A DNA stretch of 64,000 nucleotides from Sinimarinibacterium arenosum (lineage in GTDB: Bacteria > Pseudomonadota > Gammaproteobacteria > Nevskiales > Nevskiaceae): the NCBI RefSeq assembly GCF_005047655.1, contig NZ_SUKF01000006.1, positions 161,388 to 225,387 of the forward strand, read 5' to 3'. Positions 1 to 7,527 of this stretch are shown here, in pieces (position 1 is the stretch's first letter; every line of letters starts with the position of its first letter). Both the position numbers and the translations under genes were made by a program. Under the pieces are notes generated by a model, which was given only the letters and a program-made list of their open reading frames with translations, ran no database searches and was not told the DNA's origin.

Positions 1-430
1 GCATCGGTGTTGATGCCGTCGATGCTGACGTCGTTGCTGGTCTGCTCGGAGTTCAGTGCCACATCGCTACGGCTGCCGAAACCAAACGGGTTGGGGGCGG
101 TGATCGCATCCAGGGTGGTGACGACAAAATCCGCGCTGCGCGCTTCGCCGCCCTGACCCACCGTCAGGGTCGCCGTCACCGCCGCTGCGAAGCTCTCCGA
201 CGAGGTCACCCGAACCGTCACGCTGTCGCCGTCGTTTACCGTGCCCGCGGCGCTGGTGTAGGCCCCGCCGTTCACGCTGTACTCGCCACCGACAATGCCG
301 ATCGGCACCGCAATCTCGATCCCACTCACGCTGATGCCGTTGCTGACAATCACTGTGTTGCGCGATACGTCGTTCGCCGGCGTAAAGCTGAACGCGTCCG
401 CCTGTGTGTCGGCGGATCGCGTGGTCACGT
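1..430. repeat. Near-identical copy of 2683-3112 inside the giant gene
   Basis: This segment matches 2683-3112 almost base for base (offset 2,682 bases, or 894 codons, in frame). Similarity stops abruptly near 430/3112. The left end is cut by the window, so the true duplication may be longer. Other units of the same gene are far more diverged, which points to recent duplication or gene conversion. Confidence 0.85.
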
Positions 431-3400
431 CAAAGTCCGCTGCCACGCCAGCAATGTCCAGCGTCGTCGTCGTCGTCGTGGCGAAATCCGGCGAAGCGGT
501 GTTCTCGACACGCACGCTGCTGCCGGCATTCACTGTCCCGACTGACGCCGTGAACGCGCCGCCATCGATACTGTAACGACCGCCGGTGACGCTGACGCTG
601 GCCGGCGAATTGATGCCGGCAACCGTGATTGCGTCAGAAATCTGAAGCGTTGACGGATCGGCGCCAGTCACCGCGGTGAAGCTGAACGGATCGGGGCTCG
701 TATCCTCGGCCAGCGTAGTGACATCAAAGTCGGCGGTAACGCCGCCGATGTCGACCGTTGCCGTCGTCGTCGTGCCGAAGTCCGGCGAAGAACGCACCTG
801 CAGCCGCACGCTCTGTCCGGCGCTGACCGTGGCACCGATCATGGCCGTACAGGGATTGCCATCGATGCAGAACGCCGCATCGGTATCGCCACTGACACTG
901 ATCGCCGTCGGTGCCTCGATCCCGGTCACGGTGATCGCATCCGAAGTCACCAGCGCATCCAGCGCCGCGTCCGTCACCGGCGTGAAACTGAACAACACCG
1001 GCGTGGTGTTCGCGTCACGCGTGGTCACTGTGAAGTCGGCGCTGACCCCGCCCACCGTCAGCGTTGCCTGCGCAGCGGAGGAGAAGCTGCCGGATGCGGT
1101 GAGCTGCACCCGTACCAGCTGGCCGGCATTGACCGTGCCCGCCGCGACGGTGAACGCTCCGCCATCAATGCTGTAGGCGCCACCGACGACGCTGATCGAC
1201 ACGGCAGTGTTGACTCCACTGATCGTCACCGCGTGACTGGCCTGCAGACTGTTCGGCTCGGCACCGGTTACCGGCGTGAAGCTGAAAGCATCCGGATCCG
1301 TGTCAGCCGTCAGTGTGGTCACACTGAAGTCCGCTGCAACCGCATCGCCGCCGTCACCCACCGTCAGAGTGGCAGTCGTCGTGGACGCCAGCGCGGTATC
1401 TGAATGCACGCGCACGACGACGCTCTGCCCTGCCAGGATCGTGCCGGTTACGGCGGTGAACGCGCCGCCATTGATGCTGTACTGGCCGCCGACGATGCTG
1501 ATCGGCACCGCGACTTCGATCCCGCTGATCGCCACCGGGTTGCTGTCGATGTCACTGTCCAGTGCCACATCGGTCTGTGGCGTGAAACTGAACGCATCGG
1601 GCATGCGCACGGGAACGCGCGTGGTGACATTGAACTGCGCAGAAACACCGCCCACCGACACGGTCGCCTGCACGGTAGTGTCGAAGCCCGGGCTGGCGTT
1701 GGTTCGTGCACGCAGCTGCTGACCGCTGGTGATCGTGCCCGGTGCGCTGGTGAACGGTCCCCCGTCGATGCTGTAGCTGCCGCCGGTGACCGTCACCGCG
1801 GCCGCCGAGTTGATGCCGGTGATCGTCACCGGATCGCTGGTCTGCTCGGTCGACGGGTTCACGCCGGTGACGCCGTTGAAGCTGAAACCGTCCGGTGTGG
1901 TGTCTTCGGCCAGCGTCGTCACCGTGTAGGTGCCGGTCACGCTGCCCACGGTCAGTGTCACGCTCACGGCGGTGCTGAAGTCGCCGCTGGCGGTGGTGCG
2001 CACCGCGACCGTCTGATCCGGATTGATCAGCCCGTCGACGGCCGTGAACGGTCCATCGTCGATGCTGTACTCACCGCCAACGATGCTCACCGGACTGCCG
2101 GTGTTGATGCCAGTGATCGCCACCGCGGCACTGGTCTGCACCGAGTTCAGCGGTACGTCGCTGACGCTGCCGAAGCTGAACGCGTTCGGGTCGGTCACTG
2201 CGGCCAGCGTGGTGACGGTGAAGTCCGCCGTCACGCCGCCGATGTCCAGCGTCGCCGTCGCCGGCGTCGAGAACGTGCCGGCCGCGGTGACGCGCACGCG
2301 CACCGAAGCGTCGGCTGCGATCGTGCTCGCCGCGCTGGTCCAGCTGCCGCCGTCGATGCTGTACTCGCCGCCGCTGACGCTAATCGGCGCGTCGGTGTTG
2401 AGGCCGGTGATGGTGACCTCGTTGCTGGTCTGCACCGAGTTCAGCGGAATGTCGTCGATGCTGCCAAAGCCAAACGCATCCGGCGTGGTATCCGCCGCCA
2501 GCGTGGTGACGACGAAGCTGCCTTCGACACCGCCGACGTTCAGTGTCACGGTGGCGCCGGTCGAGAACTGGCTTGACGCGGTCACCCGCACGCGCACCTG
2601 TCCGCCCGGCGCGATCGTGCCGTCCGCGCTCGTGAACGCACCGCCGTCAATGCTGTACTCGCCGCCCGTCACGCTCACTGGCGCATCGGTGTTGATGCCG
2701 TCGATGCTGACGTCGTTGCTGGTCTGCTCGGAGTTCAGTGCCACATCGCTACGGCTGCCGAAACCAAACGGGTTGGGGGCGGTGATCGCATCCAGGGTGG
2801 TGACGACAAAGTCCGCGCTCTGCGCGTCGCCGCCCTGACCCACCGTCAGGGTCGCCGTCACCGCCGTCGCGAAGCTCGCCGACGAGGTGACCCGAACCGT
2901 CACGCTGTCGCCATCGTTCACCGTGCCCGCAGCGCTGGTGTACGCCCCGCCGTTCACGCTGTACTCGCCGCCGACAATGCCGATCGGCACCGCAATCTCT
3001 ATCCCGCTCACACTGATGCCGTTGCTGACAATCACCGTGTTGCGCGATACGTCGTTCGCGGGCGTGAAGCTGAACGCGTCCGCCTGTGTGCCGGCCGATC
3101 GCGTGGTCACGTGATAGCTCACCGAAACCGAACCCACCGTCAGCGTCGCGGAGACCTGCGTGGCAAAGTCCGGCGAGGCGTTGCGGCGGATGCGCACGGC
3201 ATCATCGGGCTGCACGGTGCCGGCGACCGCAGTGAATGCACCGCCGTTGATGCTGTACTCGCCGTCCGTCACGCTGATCGCGGTCGGCACGTTGATGCCG
3301 GTGATCGTGATCGAAGCGCTGGTGTAACTCTGGTTCGGCTCGGCATCGGTCACTGGCGGTGGGTCCACGATCGTCGCATCCGTCGCGGTGCCGGTGCCAC

Positions 3401-6400
3401 TCAGATCGGAGGTGGGGTTTCCGCCGTTGCTGATCACGCTGACCGTGCCACTGCGCGCACCCGTGGCATTGGGCACGAAGCGGACGAAAAAGCTGCAGGT
3501 GCCACCCAGTGACATCGGCGCCCCGCAGCCATTGCCGAGAATCTCGAATTCGCTGCTGTCGCTGAGAATCGAGGTAATCGTCAGCGTTGCATCGCCGGTG
3601 TTTTCGAGCGTGAACAGCTGGTTGGTGCTGCTGTTGCCCACCGGGATGTTGCCGAAGTCCAGGCTTGCGGGGGCCAGGCTGGCAATCGCACCGATGCCGG
3701 CGCCAAGCAGGTCCGCCGTCAGCGGAGGGGCTGCGGCGTTGCTGCCGCCGGTGTCACTGGCATTGATCGTGGTCGCAGCGGTGAATACGCGCACCGCCGT
3801 CGGCGTAAAGCGCCAGGCGTAGGTGCAACTTGCATTCACTGCCAGCGTCGCGCCGCAGGTGCGCGAGGGATCGAGCGTAAACGTGGTGGGGTCGTTGCCG
3901 CCCGCCGTTGTGCTCAGGTTCAATGGCACGTTACCGCTGTTGCGAATCTCAACACTCTGCGGAGTGGACTGCATATTCACCGGCTGGTTTCCGAACGGCA
4001 CGCTGGCAGATCCACCGGCATCCGGAACAAAACTCAGCTGCGGATTACGCGCCTCACCGGCGCCGGAGAGAGCAATATCGATGGCGCCGCTGTTGATGCT
4101 CAGCGTGGCCGTGCGGCTGCCGGTGGCGCTGGGAGTGAAGCGTAGGTACACGCGGCAGCTCGCGCCGCCGCCGTTGAGCGCGGTGCCGCAGCGGTCGGCG
4201 GGCGTGTTGTCCACGGCAAAATCGCCCGCGCCGGTCGGAATGCTCAATGCCAGCTGATTGCCGCTGCTGTTGGTCAGCGTCACAAATTGCGTGGCGCTGG
4301 TCTCGCCGACTGCCCGGCTGGCAAAACTCAGCGCGGTGGGGTTCGCCGTGATCGGCACCGGCAGATCGTAGTGGATGGTGCCGGTGGCACTGGTGGAGCT
4401 GAGGCTGGCGGCATATTGCGTGTTCAGCACCACCGAAAGAATCTCCAAATTTGCGCCTGCCGCGGCCAGATCGGGTTTGCCATCGCGGTTGAAATCGGCT
4501 GCGGCCAGCGATTGAAACACGCCGGTGCCAGCCATCGCGACCGTGAATGGGGCAGAAAAACTGTTGGCGTCGAGCGCGGCGCTGCCGGTCGGCGTGGTGT
4601 TGCGCAGTATCGAAAACGTGCCGTTGTTGGCCGCATTGACCACCGCCAGATCGGGCTTGCCGTCGCCATCGAGGTCGGCGGCTACCACGCCGAAGGCGCC
4701 CGGGTTGGCCGTAAAGGCCTGCTGCGCAGCGAAACTGTTGCCGTTGAGCGTGCTGTCGCCAGGGGTCAGGGCGTTGAGCAGCACCGAAACGCTGCCATCG
4801 TTGGAGTTGGTGACAATCAGATCGGGCTTGCCGTCGCCGTTGACATCGGCGGTCGTCACGTCCCTTGGATCTACGCCGACAGCATACGCTTGTTGCGCAC
4901 TAAAGCTGCTGGCATTCAGCGTCGCCGCGCCAGTAGGGACGGCGTTGAGCAACACCGATACGGTGTGGTCACCTATGTTCAACACGATCAGGTCAGGCTT
5001 GCCGTCACCGTTGGCATCGCCCAGCGCGACTTTCGTGGGAGCGGTGCCGGTGGCATAGGTCTGCTGCGCGGTAAAGCTGGGCGTGGTGCTGGCGGCATCC
5101 CCCGGCGGCGTGGCATTCAGTAGCACCGAAACCGTATTGCTGGATAGGTTCGGCACCACCAGATCGGGCCGCCCGTCACCGTTGAGGTCGGCGGCGGCGG
5201 GAGCCCTTGGCGTGACGCCGACGGCAAAACTTTGCGCCGTGCCGGTGCTGATCGTGCCCGACCCCGACGCCGTGGTATTGAGCTGCACGGCAACCTGATT
5301 GGCCAGGGAATTGGCCCCAATGAAGTCGGCCACGCCGTCGCCATTGATGTCCGCCGCAGTATTAGAATTAGAGTCGTATGAGGGGATGCCCAACGTCTGC
5401 GGGGCAGCAAAGCTGGGTGTGCTGGCACCCACGGCGGTGGTGTTCAGATTCACTCCGCTGGAGCCGAAGCCCGCGGTCAACAGGTCGGGCTTGCCGTCGC
5501 GGTTGAAATCTGCGGCGGTGGTGCCTCTGGATCGGACTGTGGAAAAAAAATCGGTGACGGCACTGAAGGCCAGCGTGGCCGTTGGCGCGAGCGTGATGTT
5601 GGCCAGCACGTCCACCGCCGGGCCGCCGACGCTGGTGCTATTCACCGCCGCCAGATCGGGCTTGCCGTCGGTGTTGAAGTCGGTGAGCGTGAGCGGGCCA
5701 GGGAAGCTAAAGCTAAGGTCCGCACCCGCCAGTTGCACGAAGCGGGTGCTGCTGGCGCCGGGGGCGGTGATGTTCTGAAATACGATGAGACCCTTATTGC
5801 CATTACTGGGGCCATCGCGGTCGCTCACCGCCAGATCGGGCAGGCCATCGCCGTTGTAATCCGCCACCACCAGCGTATCCGGGCTTTTCATGACGGGGCC
5901 ACCCGCCGAATGCGCGGTAAAGCTGAAGCTGTTGCCGCCAATGGCGGTGGTGTTGAGCAGCACCTGCGGCAGGTCGCTGCCGCGATCCGACAGCACCAGA
6001 TCGAGCTTGCCGTCGTGGTTGAAGTCGCCGGTGGCGATGCCGTCGGCGTTGTGGTTGCCGCTGCCGAAGCTGATGTTTTGAGCCGCACCCAGCAGCGTGG
6101 CGCCACCCTGGTTGAACAGCACCTGCGCGGCGGTGGTGCTCAACAGCTCGCCATTGCCGACAGCAAGATCAAGCTTGCCGTCGTTGTTGAAATCGCCCGC
6201 CGTCAGGACCGGCGCTACGATACTGATGCCATACAACTCCGCCGCGCCAAAGCTGACGGCGCCGCCCGCCGAGGTGGTGTTGCGGAACACGCGCACCTGC
6301 TGGTCGTTGGGGTTGACCATGACCGCATCGGGGCGGCCATCGTTATCCATGTCGGTGAGCAGCGGCGCGAGAATCGTGGCGCCACTGCTGGTGCCAATGG

Positions 6401-7196
6401 GCAGGCTGGCGGCCACCGCGGAAAAGCTGGCAGTCGGCGAGCCGGTCGCGGTGGTGTTGCGCAGCAGCACCAGTTGGCTGTTGCTGGTGTCGGTGACCAG
6501 CAGATCGGGCTTGCCGTCGTTGTCGGCATCGCCCACGGCAAACTTGCCGAAATCAATGGTGGAAATCTGCTGCGGCGCGGCATACGTGGGCGTAGCGGCA
6601 CCCGGAGCGCTGGTGTTGAGCATCGCAATCACATTGAAAGCGCTGTTGTTGCTGACCAGATCGGGCTTGCCGTCGCCGTTGATGTCCAGCGACACCACGC
6701 TGGCGGATCCCTGCGTGCCGCTGACGGCGGGGTTGACGCTGAAGGCCGGAGCCGCCGCAGTGCCGACGGCACCATCCAGATTCAGTGCAAACGTCTTGTC
6801 CGGCAGCGTGCCGCTGCCGCTCTTGCCGGCGACCGTAACCGGGATGTTGCCGCTATTGGCCCCCGCCGCGAGCTTGAACACACCACTGCTGGTGGTGTAG
6901 TCGGTGCCCGCCGCCGCTGTGCCATCGGCGGTGGCAAAGCTGATGTAACGGTCGTAAGTGCTGTCGCCGGTGACGCTGACGGGGAAGTTGAGCGTCTGCG
7001 GGTTGGTGTCGGTGATGGTGACTTCGCCGTCGGCGACCGTGATCGAACTGCTGTCACCGATTGCGGCGAGCGAAACGAACAGCCCGAGCAGGGCCGCCAG
7101 CAGGCGCGAACGCGCATGGCGCCGGGCCTTGTGCACGGAGAGCCCCGAAGAAACCATCGCCACCCACACCGCACGTACCGAACCGATCAAGCCCAT
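1..7196 (-). CDS. Giant exported FG-GAP/Ig-like repeat protein, 3' end beyond window
   Basis: The reading frame is open from an ATG at 7196 to the window edge, about 2,398 codons, with a GGGGGAG ribosome site 8 bases upstream. A basic N-terminus (RRHARSR) precedes a hydrophobic stretch at about residues 33-45, so it is probably exported. In order follow a Calx-beta-like domain (about 50-140), roughly 14 FG-GAP/VCBS units with D-x-[ND]-x-DG-[KR]-xDL calcium loops (about 160-945, DNA 6720-4360), two or three ASPM/SPD-2/Hydin-like Ig domains (DNA 4350-3400), and then eleven and a part about 100-residue units each containing a YSI[DN]GG motif (DNA 3380-1). By family it is a secreted or cell-surface protein with beta-propeller and Ig-like stalks. 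Adhesion is inferred, not shown. It is transcribed away from the kinase gene at 7528. I read the frame in blocks and saw no interruption. Confidence 0.85.
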   Translation of the reverse strand, partial: MGLIGSVRAVWVAMVSSGLSVHKARRHARSRLLAALLGLFVSLAAIGDSSSITVADGEVTITDTNPQTLNFPVSVTGDSTYDRYISFATADGTAAAGTDYTTSSGVFKLAAGANSGNIPVTVAGKSGSGTLPDKTFALNLDGAVGTAAAPAFSVNPAVSGTQGSASVVSLDINGDGKPDLVSNNSAFNVIAMLNTSAPGAATPTYAAPQQISTIDFGKFAVGDADNDGKPDLLVTDTSNSQLVLLRNTTATGSPTASFSAVAASLPIGTSSGATILAPLLTDMDNDGRPDAVMVNPNDQQVRVFRNTTSAGGAVSFGAAELYGISIVAPVLTAGDFNNDGKLDLAVGNGELLSTTAAQVLFNQGGATLLGAAQNISFGSGNHNADGIATGDFNHDGKLDLVLSDRGSDLPQVLLNTTAIGGNSFSFTAHSAGGPVMKSPDTLVVADYNGDGLPDLAVSDRDGPSNGNKGLIVFQNITAPGASSTRFVQLAGADLSFSFPGPLTLTDFNTDGKPDLAAVNSTSVGGPAVDVLANITLAPTATLAFSAVTDFFSTVRSRGTTAADFNRDGKPDLLTAGFGSSGVNLNTTAVGASTPSFAAPQTLGIPSYDSNSNTAADINGDGVADFIGANSLANQVAVQLNTTASGSGTISTGTAQSFAVGVTPRAPAAADLNGDGRPDLVVPNLSSNTVSVLLNATPPGDAASTTPSFTAQQTYATGTAPTKVALGDANGDGKPDLIVLNIGDHTVSVLLNAVPTGAATLNASSFSAQQAYAVGVDPRDVTTADVNGDGKPDLIVTNSNDGSVSVLLNALTPGDSTLNGNSFAAQQAFTANPGAFGVVAADLDGDGKPDLAVVNAANNGTFSILRNTTPTGSAALDANSFSAPFTVAMAGTGVFQSLAAADFNRDGKPDLAAAGANLEILSVVLNTQYAASLSSTSATGTIHYDLPVPITANPTALSFASRAVGETSATQFVTLTNSSGNQLALSIPTGAGDFAVDNTPADRCGTALNGGGASCRVYLRFTPSATGSRTATLSINSGAIDIALSGAGEARNPQLSFVPDAGGSASVPFGNQPVNMQSTPQSVEIRNSGNVPLNLSTTAGGNDPTTFTLDPSRTCGATLAVNASCTYAWRFTPTAVRVFTAATTINASDTGGSNAAAPPLTADLLGAGIGAIASLAPASLDFGNIPVGNSSTNQLFTLENTGDATLTITSILSDSSEFEILGNGCGAPMSLGGTCSFFVRFVPNATGARSGTVSVISNGGNPTSDLSGTGTATDATIVDPPPVTDAEPNQSYTSASITITGINVPTAISVTDGEYSINGGAFTAVAGTVQPDDAVRIRRNASPDFATQVSATLTVGSVSVSYHVTTRSAGTQADAFSFTPANDVSRNTVIVSNGISVSGIEIAVPIGIVGGEYSVNGGAYTSAAGTVNDGDSVTVRVTSSASFATAVTATLTVGQGGDAQSADFVVTTLDAITAPNPFGFGSRSDVALNSEQTSNDVSIDGINTDAPVSVTGGEYSIDGGAFTSADGTIAPGGQVRVRVTASSQFSTGATVTLNVGGVEGSFVVTTLAADTTPDAFGFGSIDDIPLNSVQTSNEVTITGLNTDAPISVSGGEYSIDGGSWTSAASTIAADASVRVRVTAAGTFSTPATATLDIGGVTADFTVTTLAAVTDPNAFSFGSVSDVPLNSVQTSAAVAITGINTGSPVSIVGGEYSIDDGPFTAVDGLINPDQTVAVRTTASGDFSTAVSVTLTVGSVTGTYTVTTLAEDTTPDGFSFNGVTGVNPSTEQTSDPVTITGINSAAAVTVTGGSYSIDGGPFTSAPGTITSGQQLRARTNASPGFDTTVQATVSVGGVSAQFNVTTRVPVRMPDAFSFTPQTDVALDSDIDSNPVAISGIEVAVPISIVGGQYSINGGAFTAVTGTILAGQSVVVRVHSDTALASTTTATLTVGDGGDAVAADFSVTTLTADTDPDAFSFTPVTGAEPNSLQASHAVTISGVNTAVSISVVGGAYSIDGGAFTVAAGTVNAGQLVRVQLTASGSFSSAAQATLTVGGVSADFTVTTRDANTTPVLFSFTPVTDAALDALVTSDAITVTGIEAPTAISVSGDTDAAFCIDGNPCTAMIGATVSAGQSVRLQVRSSPDFGTTTTATVDIGGVTADFDVTTLAEDTSPDPFSFTAVTGADPSTLQISDAITVAGINSPASVSVTGGRYSIDGGAFTASVGTVNAGSSVRVENTASPDFATTTTTTLDIAGVAADFDVTTRSADTQADAFSFTPANDVSRNTVIVSNGISVSGIEIAVPIGIVGGEYSVNGGAYTSAAGTVNDGDSVTVRVTSSESFAAAVTATLTVGQGGEARSADFVVTTLDAITAPNPFGFGSRSDVALNSEQTSNDVSIDGINTD
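2683..3112. repeat. Second copy of the intragenic duplication
   Basis: Partner of 1-430. It covers one complete Ig-like unit plus part of the next. Differences are scattered single bases, several of them silent. Confidence 0.85.
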
Positions 7197-7260
7197 CTGC
7201 GACACTCCCCCGTGGTGAACCGCTGATCCTCGCGGACCTTTTCCTCAGCGTCGGACTGTC

Positions 7261-7293
7261 GCAAGCCGTGCCCGGCAAGTCCTCACGGCTTGC
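7261..7293 (-). promoter_or_regulatory. Hairpin in the leader of the giant gene
   Basis: GCAAGCCGTG (7261-7270) pairs perfectly with CACGGCTTGC (7284-7293) around a 13-base loop. It lies about 65 bases upstream of the giant gene's ATG. On the plus strand it is followed by a T-rich run and would look like a rho-independent terminator, but no plus-strand gene ends here. Either it blocks antisense transcription into the kinase region or it is a leader structure. I could not match it to a known riboswitch. Confidence 0.5.
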
Positions 7294-7299
7294 TGTTCT

Positions 7300-7321
7300 T
7301 TTTCTATCGGTTTTCTATCGG
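7300..7321. promoter_or_regulatory. Tandem 11-bp direct repeat, possible regulator box
   Basis: TTTTCTATCGG occurs twice head to tail with no spacer (7300-7310 and 7311-7321), that is, one helical turn apart. OmpR/PhoB-type winged helices typically bind direct repeats with 11-bp spacing, and such a domain is encoded by the divergent gene at 7528. The site lies between the two divergent genes. The remainder of 7322-7527 shows no further feature that I can support. Confidence 0.4.
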
Positions 7322-7527
7322 CGCACCTGCAACCACGGCCAATGAATTGATATTGCGGGAAAACGTCCAGTAAGCTGCGTCACCGCGGTGGCACTACGGC
7401 TGGAGGACAGAAATCCGCCGAGGCACGCGATCGGGGCGCTGGGTAGCGTGTACCGCCGTGTGCGACGGCTTGCGCGCGAGCCAGCAATTGATCCAGCGAG
7501 GCTGCCGCGTTCGGGGAGGCGCTGTCT

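Noticed and set aside
295-6900. Many plus-strand open frames of 60-500 codons across the giant gene
   Set aside because: They are antisense shadows of the continuous minus-strand repeat gene. Their products are Arg/Ala/Pro-rich and only the minus frame gives FG-GAP and Ig motifs.
7261-7293. Leader hairpin considered as a cyclic-di-GMP riboswitch
   Set aside because: The conserved GEMM loops and tetraloop receptor sequence are not present.
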